A stretch of DNA of 64,000 bases from Sarcina sp. DSM 11001. GTDB lineage: Bacteria; Bacillota; Clostridia; Lachnospirales; Lachnospiraceae. Positions 55,089 through 63,740 of the stretch are shown one piece after another. Positions within the stretch are counted from its first letter, which is position 1. Every line of letters starts with the position of its first letter. Both the position numbers and the translations under genes were made by a program. The stretch is taken from positions 1 through 64,000 of the forward strand of contig NZ_FNFZ01000019.1 in the NCBI RefSeq assembly GCF_900101015.1. The letters are read 5' to 3'. The notes below the pieces were generated by a model. The model saw only the letters and a list, made by a program, of their open reading frames with translations, was not told where the DNA came from and ran no database searches.

Positions 55089-57089
55089 TTATTGTCTTCC
55101 CCTGAAAGTGGGAGTGCTGCTGCCGCGTCTGTTTCTGCTGCTGCCCGATGGATTTGATGGACGATTCGATGGACTTCCGGGCGCAGGTTTTTTAACAGTG
55201 CGGCGGGTTTTTCTCATCCGCATTCTCTTCAGTCTGGCAAAATAGCTGTTGATAAAGAAGAATACACATAAAAAGAAGGAAACTATGAGCAGGAGGGGCA
55301 GGACGACCAGGATGTTGATATAGATGGAGCCATGGGCGCCCGTGTGCACTGTATTGAAAAAGAAAGCGCGGATACCGTGGATTTCTTCCTGAATTGCATT
55401 TACAGTATTTGTCTCTTCTGTACTTTCGTCCTGCTTAACTGTCTCTGTCCCGTCACTGTCTGCGGTACCTTCTTCCTGCAGAAGGCCTGCATTTTCCAGG
55501 CTCGAAGATTCCAGGCCTGAAGAGGATCCTTCTCCGGAATTGTCCGCAGTCAGAGATGTTTTTCTGGGAAACAGCTTTTTTTGAACAGGAAGGAAGAGGA
55601 CATCGGCTGTGGTCAGATCGTAACCATGATAGCTGTAGTGGATCTGTCCGAGGAGCCTGCTTCCGTCCTTTCTGTTTATCTCTGGTAAAGAGGATCCGGA
55701 GAGTCCGGTACTGCTGTCAGTCCGGGTACCGGCCTGAGCTTCAGTCTGCTTGTCTGCCTTGTCTTCTGCCTTTTTATCCGTCTGATCCTCTGTCTGTTTG
55801 TCTGTCTCCTCTTTTGTCTGTTGATCAGGCTTGTCTACAGCCTGTTCCTCAGCCGACCCGGTGGAAGCGGTCCCGCTGTCCTGTCCGGAGGCTGTTTCAT
55901 AGGTCAGTGGAATGATCTCCGAATCCAGGTCCGAAAAAGAGGCTTTTTTCGGGATCATAAGGGAGGAGGTTTCTTCAATACGGTAGGCCGGTTCGGATTT
56001 GCCGAAAATGTCGGGCCCGAAGGAGAGAAAATCGGGAGAGCTGAGCGTATATTTTCTTTCCGATTCCTTGATATTTACTTTGGTGAAATTATCGAAGGCA
56101 TAGTTCAGCAGGTCGATCGTGTCATAATATTCATAGGGAGGTTCCTCCTTCATGATGACACAGATCAGGTGCACATCCTCTCTCTCGGCAAAGGTGACCA
56201 GAGTTTCCCGCGCCTGGTCGGTATAGCCGGTCTTGCCGCCGACGATACCGTCATATTCCATTTCCCCGGTCAGGAAATCGTTGGTGTTTGAGATCCAGAA
56301 ATCATCAGGCTGCTTTTCGGATTTTACAAAATGATAATTATAGTCGGACATATACCGGATGAGATCGGTATGCTGATAGACCTGGCGCGCGATCAGGGCC
56401 ATATCATAGGCACAGGTGTAGTGATTGCGGTCATGCAGCCCGTTGAGGGTGACGAAATTTGTGTTTTCACAGCCCAGCTGCCGGGCCCGCTCATTCATAA
56501 GGTCCGCAAAGTCTTTCTCAGACCCGGACACCTTTTCTCCCAGGGCTATAGCGACTTCATTGGCAGAAGCAATCAGAAGGCCGTACAGGGCCTCTTCGAC
56601 GGTGATGGATTGTCCGACATCCATGCCTATGTTGGAGCTGCCGATCTCGATCCCGTAGACAGCGTTTTCAGAGAAAGTGATATGGTCTGCCAGGTCGAGG
56701 TTTTCATAAGCCAGCAGCGCAGTCATGAGTTTTGTGATACTGGCTGGGTATAGGTGTTTGTAAATGTTCTTGCCATACAGGATCTCCCCGCTGTCCGCGT
56801 CCATGATGACAGCTCCGGCGGCTCCTACCCGAGGTCCTTCCGGCCAGCCTGCAGTGCTGTTGGTCTGGATGGGTTCTGACTTTCTTTTTTCGCGTTCCGC
56901 CATATAATCCTCGAGACCGTCCGCATTATAGATCGCTTCGTCTTTTACCTTGGCTATTGCGGTCACGGGTGTGTATGCAAAGGAAAGCGTCATCGCAAGG
57001 GCGATCCCGCTGCACAATAATTTTACTGCTCCCGGAAAGAGCAGTTTTCTTTTTATCATCTCCATATAAATCGTATATATCCTCATCAA
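55089..57089 (-). CDS. Serine-type D-Ala-D-Ala carboxypeptidase (DacF/PBP5-like) with C-terminal anchor
   Basis: The 666-aa low-molecular-weight penicillin-binding protein trims the terminal D-Ala of peptidoglycan stem peptides. A signal peptide or N-terminal membrane helix spans residues 13-45. Active-site motifs are 'PASITKLMT' (Ser117, Lys120), 'SAN' (near 174) and 'GGKTGYT'. After the catalytic domain come a 'DKQTEDQTDKKAEDKADKQ'-type low-complexity linker, a predicted membrane helix ('ILVVLPLLLIVSFFLCVFFF') and a basic Arg/Ser/Pro tail. Classical DacF ends in an amphipathic helix, so this layout is unusual. Its start overlaps the trmB stop (ATGA). Confidence 0.93.
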   Translation of the reverse strand: MMRIYTIYMEMIKRKLLFPGAVKLLCSGIALAMTLSFAYTPVTAIAKVKDEAIYNADGLEDYMAEREKRKSEPIQTNSTAGWPEGPRVGAAGAVIMDADSGEILYGKNIYKHLYPASITKLMTALLAYENLDLADHITFSENAVYGIEIGSSNIGMDVGQSITVEEALYGLLIASANEVAIALGEKVSGSEKDFADLMNERARQLGCENTNFVTLNGLHDRNHYTCAYDMALIARQVYQHTDLIRYMSDYNYHFVKSEKQPDDFWISNTNDFLTGEMEYDGIVGGKTGYTDQARETLVTFAEREDVHLICVIMKEEPPYEYYDTIDLLNYAFDNFTKVNIKESERKYTLSSPDFLSFGPDIFGKSEPAYRIEETSSLMIPKKASFSDLDSEIIPLTYETASGQDSGTASTGSAEEQAVDKPDQQTKEETDKQTEDQTDKKAEDKADKQTEAQAGTRTDSSTGLSGSSLPEINRKDGSRLLGQIHYSYHGYDLTTADVLFLPVQKKLFPRKTSLTADNSGEGSSSGLESSSLENAGLLQEEGTADSDGTETVKQDESTEETNTVNAIQEEIHGIRAFFFNTVHTGAHGSIYINILVVLPLLLIVSFFLCVFFFINSYFARLKRMRMRKTRRTVKKPAPGSPSNRPSNPSGSSRNRRGSSTPTFRGRQ

Positions 57090-57763
57090 GATCCTGAGTT
57101 ATCCTTTCTGTCCTCTTTGTCCTCTCTGCGGCGCAGGATATACTTACAGATCTTGTTTCCTTTTTTGGAAAATTTCTCTTCATATTCTGTCATGATGTTG
57201 CCTATGTTCATGACGGGATCATTGTGCAGGTCATAAGTGATCTGAGCGATCTCAAAGGCGCTCTGTGCAGTCTCGTCCACAGCAAAATCAAACAGGCCTC
57301 TGTTGTCCGTTTTAAATTCGATCGTTCCTCCCTGCGCCAGGATCCTGTCATAGCGGCGCAGATAATCTGAGGAAGGGAGGCGCCGCCGGGCGTGCCTTTC
57401 CTTCGGCCACGGGTCGGAAAAATTGAGATAGATTTTCTCTATCTCCCCCTCCGTAAAAAAGGTGTTGATCAGTTCCGCGTCTCCGCGGATAAAAATAAGA
57501 TTCTGCAGCTGCAGTTCCTCCTGTTTTTCAAGGCAGCGAAGCAGAACGCTGGAATATTTCTCAATACCGATATAATTGATCTCAGGATGCTCCTGCGCAA
57601 GCTGCATGATAAAGCGGCCTTTGCCGGTGCCGATCTCCAGATGAAGAGGTTTTTCATTTCCAAAAACAGATTTCCAGTGTCCGCAGTGTTTTTCCGGTTT
57701 CTGTATGACCCAGGGACTGGCGGCGATCGCGTCGCGCGCACCCGGTATATTTCTTAAACGCAT
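57086..57763 (-). CDS. trmB: tRNA (guanine-46-N7)-methyltransferase
   Basis: The 225-aa SAM enzyme makes m7G46 in tRNAs. Motifs are 'LEIGTGKGRFI' (SAM loop), 'NFSDPWPKERHARRRL' and 'EFKTDNRGLF', all diagnostic. Length is normal. It lies upstream of and overlaps the carboxypeptidase gene by 4 bases, so the pair is translationally coupled, a mixed tRNA-modification and cell-wall operon. Confidence 0.96.
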   Translation of the reverse strand: MRLRNIPGARDAIAASPWVIQKPEKHCGHWKSVFGNEKPLHLEIGTGKGRFIMQLAQEHPEINYIGIEKYSSVLLRCLEKQEELQLQNLIFIRGDAELINTFFTEGEIEKIYLNFSDPWPKERHARRRLPSSDYLRRYDRILAQGGTIEFKTDNRGLFDFAVDETAQSAFEIAQITYDLHNDPVMNIGNIMTEYEEKFSKKGNKICKYILRRREDKEDRKDNSGS

Positions 57764-57992
57764 AGATTTCCTCGCTGTTAATATTTATTTGCGTTGCAAT
57801 CCTAAGATTATTCATATATGTTTTTACCCGTATATGAATGAATACATGGATCTATGTATTATCCGTTTATAAATTTTTACCTTATACTTACACCATATAA
57901 ATTTACACATGGATTTCATTGTACCACATTTTATGGTCTATGTTATAATCTATTGGGACTTTGACATGTCAGAAAATAATGTGTGGATCCCG

Positions 57993-58069
57993 TTTATTCT
58001 TCATCGCGCAATACCCGTGACTTCAGTCGTTGTATACGCGCGCAAGACTCGTGAGCGAGTCTTGAATTT
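57993..58069 (+). repeat. TTCATCGCG repeat, copy G
   Basis: A 77-bp copy: ATTCTTCATCGCGCAATACCCGTGACTTCAGTCG continues to the terminal hairpin GCAAGACTCGTGAGCGAGTCTTG. The AAAAAGGGAAACTCGC segment between the two CGCGCAA motifs is missing. It lies 34 bases upstream of the next gene. Confidence 0.88.
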
Positions 58070-58102
58070 GTTTATAGAATATTACCACGGTTTTTTGAAA
58101 TA

Positions 58103-58903
58103 ATGATGAATTATAACAGAAACAGTATGAAAAATAATATTGATCCGGGTTTATATACAAAAGATACCCCGAAAGATAATGCCCGGAAAAATAATATACA
58201 GGAAAAAAATATCCGGGGAATTTGTTTCCGGAAAAGAAATATAGTGCTGTTTTTTTCAGTGGTCTTCTTGTGTTTTTGTGTACTGACTTCCTGCCGGAAG
58301 GAGAAGGACGGAGATACCGGGATCAGTATCCTGATCCATGAATCTGAGACAAAGGACGGGATGGCCGTGCAGATCCCCGAGTTCAGATCCGGCAATGAGG
58401 AAGTACAGAAGAGGCTTAGGGAGCTGGAAAAGCAGACGAATATGCTCCAGAAGACCTGTGAAAGGGAGGAAAGCAGAGGCTCCCATATGGAGATGCGCTC
58501 CTATGTCGATGAGGTAAAAAACTATCCTCAGGTGACAGTTGTGTGGTTTGTGGCGGATAAGGATATTCAGACATATAATCTGATTTCCCTGTGTGCGGAT
58601 GAAAAGCAGGGACTGCCGGTCACCTGCAAGGAAGCTCTGGAAATGACTGGTCTGACCGGGGTCGATCTGAGCCTGCGCGTGGGCAGACTGCAAAAGGAAA
58701 TGAAGATAAGGGGAGAACTTTCTTCAACAGAAATGCAGGGATTCAGGATCGACGAGAGCGGAAAAGTTACGGAAATCTACATGAAGCTGATCATGAAAGT
58801 GACAGAGGGAGAACAGACAATTGAGGAGGAACATTTCTTTTCCTATTTTCCTGATAAGGAAAAGCTTGTCCGTCTGTCGGAGAGAGGATTTGACATTCCA
58901 TGA
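58103..58903 (+). CDS. Membrane-anchored or lipoprotein of unknown function
   Basis: The 266-aa protein has a polar, basic N-terminal stretch of about 45 residues, then a hydrophobic segment (47-63) ending 'LTSC', a possible lipobox with Cys64. An N-terminal extension that long is unusual for a lipoprotein, so it could instead be a type II membrane protein. The extracellular part is Glu/Lys-rich, with 'YVDEVKNYPQVTVVWFVADKD' and 'EEEHFFSYFPDKEKLVRLSERG', vaguely like DUF3298-type domains. There is no catalytic motif. No strong ribosome site is seen at the ATG (58103); starts at residue 2 or 9 are possible. The gene is bracketed by repeat copies G and H. Confidence 0.6.
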   Translation: MMNYNRNSMKNNIDPGLYTKDTPKDNARKNNIQEKNIRGICFRKRNIVLFFSVVFLCFCVLTSCRKEKDGDTGISILIHESETKDGMAVQIPEFRSGNEEVQKRLRELEKQTNMLQKTCEREESRGSHMEMRSYVDEVKNYPQVTVVWFVADKDIQTYNLISLCADEKQGLPVTCKEALEMTGLTGVDLSLRVGRLQKEMKIRGELSSTEMQGFRIDESGKVTEIYMKLIMKVTEGEQTIEEEHFFSYFPDKEKLVRLSERGFDIP

Positions 58904-58934
58904 GGTGAGTTTCCGTTACTTTTCAGGCTGGCAC

Positions 58935-59050
58935 GAAATTCGAGGCGTTTTTCGCGCGCTTTTCGCGAAAAACCCGGGTTTTCCTTTTTGCGCGTGTATC
59001 CAGCGACTGAAGTCATGAGTATTACAGTATTACCGCAATGAAGAATAAAC
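58935..59050 (-). repeat. TTCATCGCG repeat, copy H (full length, inverted)
   Basis: Read on the minus strand it starts TTTATTCTTCATTGCGGTAAT, has CATGACTTCAGTCGCTGGATACACGCGCAAAAAGG and ends in a long GC-rich hairpin (TTTTTCGCGAAAAGCGCGCGAAAAA type) and CTCGAATTTCG. It is the longest and most diverged copy. Confidence 0.75.
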
Positions 59051-59136
59051 AGCACACCGGCTTTTATACTGAGGCTGGCGTGCTGTTTATTATTACGTGT
59101 TTCGAAAGATCCGGGACAGATCATTTTCGAAGCCGA

Positions 59137-60798
59137 TTATTTGTTCATTTCACTTTCCGCGTTCATTTCATTTTCCGCGGCGACCAGGAAGGCTGCGCCG
59201 TATTTTTCCCGGAGCTTGGGCTTTTCAATCTTGCCTGTGGGATTCCTGGGAACTTCCGCAAAGATGATCTTGCGGGGACGTTTATAGCGGGGAAGCTTTC
59301 TGCAGTATCTGTTGATCTGCTCCTCTGTGCATGTATAGCCCTCTTTGACCTGGATGATGGCGGCAGCGATCTCTCCCAGACGTTTGTCAGGAAGACCGAT
59401 GACAGCGACATCATTGACGGGTTCAAAGGCGTGGAGGAAATCTTCGATCTGGACGGGATAGATGTTTTCACCGCCCATGATGATCACGTCCTTTTTCCTG
59501 TCGACCAGATAGTAGAAGCCGTCTTCGTCCTGCATGGCCATATCGCCGGTGTAGAGCCAGCGGTCCTTGTCGAGGACCTCGTCGGTCGCCTTTGGATTAT
59601 TATAGTAGCAGATCATGACGCCGGGGCCTTTGACAGCAAGCTCACCAACCTCTCCCTGAGGGACGGTGTTCCTGTTTTCGTCCACGATCTTGCATTCCCA
59701 CTTGTATCCGGGGATTCCGATCGCGCCGACCTTGTGGATATTTTCCACACCGAGATGGACACAGCCGGGTCCGAGGGATTCGGAGAGGCCGTAGTTTGTG
59801 TCATACTGATGATTGGGAAAATAATCCATCCAGTGCTTGATCATTGAGGGCGGGACAGGCTGGGCTCCGATATGCATCAGGCGCCACTGGTCAAGCTGAT
59901 AGTCCTCGAGTTTGACAGAGCCGTTGTCGATCGCGTCGAGGATGTCCTGGGCCCAGGGTACAAGGAGCCAGACAACGGTGCAGTGTTCTTTGGAAACAGT
60001 ATCAAGAATGATTTCCGGTGTGGTGCCTCTGAGGAGGACGGCACTGCCGCCGGAGACCAGGGAACCGAACCAGTGCATCTTGGCGCCTGTGTGGTACAGA
60101 GGAGGGATGCAGAGGAAGGTATCATCCTTCTGCTGGCCGTGATGGCGCTGCTCCATGACCGCTGCGTGGGTGATGGCGCTGTGTTTGTGAAGGATCGCCT
60201 TGGGAAATCCTGTTGTTCCTGAGGAAAAATAGATGGCGCCGTAATCATCCTCGTCAACCTGGATGTTCGGTTTCTTACTGGAATAATTAGCTGTCTGCGC
60301 GCCGAAATCCTCCGCGAAGGAAGGGCAGGAAGAGCCCAGATATAACAGAAGTCTGTGGTTGGAGATATTGTCCGCGATCTCTTCGACACGGCCGACAAAT
60401 TCCGGACCGAAAACCAGGATGTCCGCTTCAGCCAGATTGACGCAGTATTCAATTTCATCTGCGGAATAACGGAAATTGAGCGGGACGGCGATAGCTCCGG
60501 CCTTGAGGACGCCGAAATAGATTGGAAGCCAGTCCAGGCAGTTCATCAGAAGGATCGCGACCTTGTCGCCCTTGACAATACCGCGGGCGATGAGAAAGTT
60601 AGCGACGCGGTTTGCCTTTTCTTCAAAGACACTCCAGGTGATCTGCGAGCGGAAAGGAACTTCATTCAGAGGCTGGATCAGTTCAAATTCTTTCCATGTA
60701 GTCAGCTTTGGAGTCTTAATCTCCGGATTGAGTTCCACAAGCGCTATGTCATCGGGATACTCACGGGCGTTTTTTTCCAGAAAATCTGTGATTAGCAT
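59137..60798 (-). CDS. Acyl-CoA synthetase (AMP-forming)
   Basis: The 553-aa adenylate-forming enzyme activates a carboxylic acid to acyl-AMP and then acyl-CoA. The P-loop is 'SSGTTGFPKAILHKHSA' (about 197-213); 'NYGLSE' and 'YTGDMAM' mark A4/A7 motifs, 'GGENIYPVQIED' A8, and the catalytic Lys lies in 'NPTGKIEKPKLREKY'. Sequence style fits the medium/long-chain or aromatic acyl-CoA ligase group; the substrate cannot be read. AGGTCC/GGGAGG precedes the ATG at 60798. Its promoter at 61084-61112 is followed by an operator-like palindrome. Confidence 0.93.
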   Translation of the reverse strand: MLITDFLEKNAREYPDDIALVELNPEIKTPKLTTWKEFELIQPLNEVPFRSQITWSVFEEKANRVANFLIARGIVKGDKVAILLMNCLDWLPIYFGVLKAGAIAVPLNFRYSADEIEYCVNLAEADILVFGPEFVGRVEEIADNISNHRLLLYLGSSCPSFAEDFGAQTANYSSKKPNIQVDEDDYGAIYFSSGTTGFPKAILHKHSAITHAAVMEQRHHGQQKDDTFLCIPPLYHTGAKMHWFGSLVSGGSAVLLRGTTPEIILDTVSKEHCTVVWLLVPWAQDILDAIDNGSVKLEDYQLDQWRLMHIGAQPVPPSMIKHWMDYFPNHQYDTNYGLSESLGPGCVHLGVENIHKVGAIGIPGYKWECKIVDENRNTVPQGEVGELAVKGPGVMICYYNNPKATDEVLDKDRWLYTGDMAMQDEDGFYYLVDRKKDVIIMGGENIYPVQIEDFLHAFEPVNDVAVIGLPDKRLGEIAAAIIQVKEGYTCTEEQINRYCRKLPRYKRPRKIIFAEVPRNPTGKIEKPKLREKYGAAFLVAAENEMNAESEMNK

Positions 60799-60879
60799 AC
60801 AATAGGACCTCCCTGCATGTGCTCAGCGGTTACAGACTGCGCACCGGCCGGCATAAGACCGGTGTTATTAGAGTATTTT

Positions 60880-60978
60880 TATTCTTCATCGCGTAGTACC
60901 CGTGGCTTCAGTCGTGGGATACGTGCGAAGAAAGTGAAACTCGCTTCATCGCACAGGATTCGCGAGTGAATATTGAAT
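60880..60978 (+). repeat. TTCATCGCG repeat, copy I (full length)
   Basis: ATTCTTCATCGCGTAGTACCCGTGGCTTCAGTCGTGGGATACG continues through AAACTCGCTTCATCGCAC to GCGAGTGAATATTGAATGA. It lies in the 5' leader of the acyl-CoA synthetase, between promoter and start codon, so it is part of that mRNA on the opposite strand. Confidence 0.88.
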
Positions 60979-61061
60979 GAGTATTTTTACTCTGCCTGCA
61001 CATGCAATACTATCAGTACTTTTAATCAGTACTTTAATGAGTTAAAGTGTTACGCGTTTAA

Positions 61062-61112
61062 GCACTAAAGTGCAACTTTATATACTATACGGATTTGCAG
61101 AACAAAAGTCAA
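61062..61112 (-). promoter_or_regulatory. Acyl-CoA synthetase promoter with operator-like palindrome
   Basis: On the minus strand TTGACT (61112-61107) and TATAGT (61089-61084) are 17 bp apart. Just downstream GCACT-AA-AGTGC (61062-61073) forms a 5-bp inverted repeat, with an extra AAGTGTT echo nearby. A fatty-acid or acyl-CoA-responsive repressor is plausible but unproven. Confidence 0.6.
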
Positions 61113-61204
61113 GGATAATATAAACCTGTCAGACTCTGGGTGTCAGAACCTGTGAAACCTGCCGGAAACTGCTTCAGCTCTGACTTGACCCGTTCGGCCC
61201 TGCT

Positions 61205-61708
61205 TCAATACCTGCTGATCCCGGCTTCATCCGCTGCTCCTGTCGTACAGATTTTACGGATCTCGGCTTCATAGCTGTAATTGTCATTGACACGGACCTT
61301 TATCGTATCCCCGACATGGTGACCGATCAGGGATTTTCCTAAAGGGGATTCAATGCTGATCAGACCATGAATGGAATCCTGCCGCATCGTGCTAACCAGT
61401 GTGTAGGTCTCTTCCTCATCATCCTCGGGAATGTAGATCGTGACCGTCTTGCCGATCCCGGCTTCATCCTCCCCGTGTGTATCCTCTATGACCTTTGCCG
61501 TGCGGATCATTCTTTCGAGGTAGCGGATCCGGCTCTCGTTAATATTCTTTTCTCTTTTAGCGGCATAATATTCGAAATTTTCGCTCAGATCGCCCTGAGC
61601 CCTTGCCGTTTTGACATCTTCCAGAAGCTGATGGCGCACGACGATCTTCCGGTGCTCGATTTCTTTCTCCATCTCTTCAATATCTTTTTCAGTAAGTTTG
61701 TTGTACAT
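61205..61708 (-). CDS. greA: Transcription elongation factor GreA
   Basis: The 167-aa protein rescues backtracked RNA polymerase by stimulating transcript cleavage. The N-terminal coiled coil holds the acidic tip 'ARAQGDLSENFEYYAAK' with the conserved Asp and Glu; the C-terminal FKBP-like domain shows 'SIESPLGKSLIGHHVGDTIKV'. GGAGGTAAA directly precedes the ATG at 61708; a longer in-frame start at 61780 has none. It stands alone on the minus strand. Confidence 0.93.
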   Translation of the reverse strand: MYNKLTEKDIEEMEKEIEHRKIVVRHQLLEDVKTARAQGDLSENFEYYAAKREKNINESRIRYLERMIRTAKVIEDTHGEDEAGIGKTVTIYIPEDDEEETYTLVSTMRQDSIHGLISIESPLGKSLIGHHVGDTIKVRVNDNYSYEAEIRKICTTGAADEAGISRY

Positions 61709-61855
61709 TTTACCTCCACGTTGATGTGTATTAAGGCGGGTTTTAAACATATCGGTTATCTTATCATAGTTTTTATTCATCTTGCAAAGGCAAATAGTGA
61801 CAGATATAATGGACGGGAACCCTTAAGAGATTGGGATCAGGATTTGCAGGCCCGC

Positions 61856-61977
61856 AGTCTGCAGATTTATAGTCTGTAGATTTATAGTTTGCAGATCCAT
61901 AGTTTGCGGGTTACTTTGCGGGTTACAATTTACAGGCTTACAATTTGCAGGTACACAGTTTGCGGGTACACAGGCAG
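61856..61977. repeat. 15-bp minisatellite forming the leader of the AIR-synthase-like gene
   Basis: About eight units such as AGTTTGCAGATCCAT and TTTGCGGGTTACA run without gap up to the ATG at 61978. The usual ribosome-binding position is occupied by repeat sequence (GCGGGTACACAGGCAG). Confidence 0.85.
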
Positions 61978-62952
61978 ATGGAACTCAGATATGGAACGAT
62001 CGATGAAAATGTGAAAAAGCGCTCGGTGCAGGATGTGATCCTGCATGAGAGACAGAGGATCCCGGTCAGTAAAGGAGGGCTGCCTTCCGGAGTGACTTCC
62101 GTACCGGTCGTGTCTGGTGAAAAAAGGGCCGGGGAGCTGGCGGTGATCGCCGCCGTAAATGATCTGGCGGCACAGGGGATCAGGACGACAGAATTTTTTC
62201 CGACGATCCTGCTGCCTGCAGGCACCCAGGAAGAGTTTCTTCGTAGTTTGATGAAGCAGATCTGTCGGACAGCCTTTTCTATGGGAATCGATGTCAGAGA
62301 AGGCCGTACAGAGGTGACAGACTTTGTCAGGCGTCCGGTAGTCATCGGTACGGCATCGGGAATCCCTTTTTTTACAGCGATCCGTGAAAAGGACAATAAG
62401 ATACAGAATTGCAGGGGCATGGATATTGTGATGGCGGGCTTCGCCGGACTGGAAGGAACCTTTATCCTTGCCACTGAATATGAAGAAGAACTGACGGACA
62501 GGTTTTCGGGGTCTCTTCTGTACAGAATACAGAAGGCTGAGACAGAACTCTGCATAGCTGAAGCTGCCGAAAGAGCCTTTTTTGCCGGGGCCGGGCCGAT
62601 GGTCAGTCTGGCCGGGGGCGGGATCCTGGCAGGTCTGTGGGAGCTTTGTAAGAAAACGGGCTGCGGTATGGAAGTGGATCTGCCGCTGATCCCTGTCCTG
62701 CAGGAAACCATCGAGATCACAGAGTATTTTGGCATCGATCCCTATGCGCTCCAGTCAGGGGGCGGCCTCCTGATCGCTGCGCGGGACGGTGAGAGCCTCG
62801 TCCGCACGCTTACGGAGTGCGGCCTTTATTCGGTCAGGATCGGCAGGCTTACGGGGGCAAAGGACAAGATCCTACGGAACGGGGAGGAGATCCGGCATCT
62901 GGACAGACCCGGTTCGGATTCCCTGACAAAGCAGTGCAGATCAGGGAAGTGA
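61978..62952 (+). CDS. AIR synthase-related (PurM/HypE-like fold) protein
   Basis: The 324-aa protein shows the PurM-like superfamily pattern: an N-terminal domain with 'AGELAVIAAVNDLAAQGIR', and a C-terminal domain with 'GAGPMVSLAGGGILAGLWELCKKTGCGMEVDLPLIPVLQET' and 'YALQSGGGLLIAARDGES'. Such proteins bind ATP and a small substrate (HypE, SelD, PurM, ThiL). The HypE C-terminal Cys motif and hyp genes are absent, so it is not the hydrogenase factor. The start at 61978 is chosen over 61945 (within repeats). The function is unassigned. Confidence 0.75.
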   Translation: MELRYGTIDENVKKRSVQDVILHERQRIPVSKGGLPSGVTSVPVVSGEKRAGELAVIAAVNDLAAQGIRTTEFFPTILLPAGTQEEFLRSLMKQICRTAFSMGIDVREGRTEVTDFVRRPVVIGTASGIPFFTAIREKDNKIQNCRGMDIVMAGFAGLEGTFILATEYEEELTDRFSGSLLYRIQKAETELCIAEAAERAFFAGAGPMVSLAGGGILAGLWELCKKTGCGMEVDLPLIPVLQETIEITEYFGIDPYALQSGGGLLIAARDGESLVRTLTECGLYSVRIGRLTGAKDKILRNGEEIRHLDRPGSDSLTKQCRSGK

Positions 62953-63142
62953 ACCTCTGTTTTCTGATGGGCAGGGATCATCTGAATAAAATAAACATTT
63001 TTAAATAAATCCACTGGATACATTAAATCCATTGGATACATGTAAAACCATTTTACTGTTCATCTTTACTGCATATTCCTGCTGTAAAGGTCGATAACAG
63101 GATTATTGTAAATATAGTATCAACGAAAAAGGGAGAATCATA

Positions 63143-63634
63143 ATGGATACTTTGAGACAGAAAATTCTGACGATCATTGAAAAAAACAGCCGCATTGATA
63201 TGAGGGAACTGGCTGTACTGCTGGGCACAGGGGAGATCGAGGTCCTCAATGCCATGCAGGAGATGCAGGAGGAAGGCATTATCTGCGGTTACCACACTAT
63301 GATCGACTGGGAAAAGACCGGGATCGAGCGCGTTACAGCCCTGATCGAAGTCCGTGTGACGCCTCAGAGGGGCAAGGGCTTTGATGACATTGCTGAGCGC
63401 ATCTACAAATATCCGGAAGTGGACTGCACCTATCTGATCTCGGGAGGTTATGACCTGATGGTTATCCTTGAAGGAAAGACTCTGAAAGAGGTCTCCGGAT
63501 TTGTGACCAACAAGCTCTCCACTCTGGATACTGTCATCAGCACGGCAACTCATTTTATTCTGAAAAAGTACAAGGACCACGGCACGATCATGACCAAAAA
63601 GCATGAGGACCAGAGAGAGCTCGTTTCTCCGTGA
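63143..63634 (+). CDS. Lrp/AsnC-family transcriptional regulator
   Basis: The 163-aa regulator has an N-terminal winged helix ('KILTIIEKNSRIDMRELAVLLG') and a C-terminal RAM/ACT-like effector domain ('CTYLISGGYDLMVILEG'). The HTH is slightly unlike canonical Lrp ('MREL' in place of 'L..LA'), as in the Clostridial subgroup. GGGAG precedes the ATG. It is followed 106 bases later by an aminotransferase gene on the same strand, a common regulator-enzyme pair that suggests amino-acid-responsive control. Confidence 0.92.
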   Translation: MDTLRQKILTIIEKNSRIDMRELAVLLGTGEIEVLNAMQEMQEEGIICGYHTMIDWEKTGIERVTALIEVRVTPQRGKGFDDIAERIYKYPEVDCTYLISGGYDLMVILEGKTLKEVSGFVTNKLSTLDTVISTATHFILKKYKDHGTIMTKKHEDQRELVSP

Positions 63635-63661
63635 CCGGTTCAGAGGATTCTGTCTGCGTTC

Positions 63662-63683
63662 CACAGAAAACTTTCTGTGTTTC
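63662..63683 (+). terminator. Weak hairpin between regulator and aminotransferase
   Basis: An 8-bp stem CACAGAAA/TTTCTGTG (63662-63669 and 63672-63679) is followed by TTTCC. It could partly attenuate read-through. Confidence 0.35.
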
Positions 63684-63740
63684 CGGCTGAGTTTCATGGA
63701 GTTATTTATTAGTACAGGGACTGTTACCAGGAGATGATTT

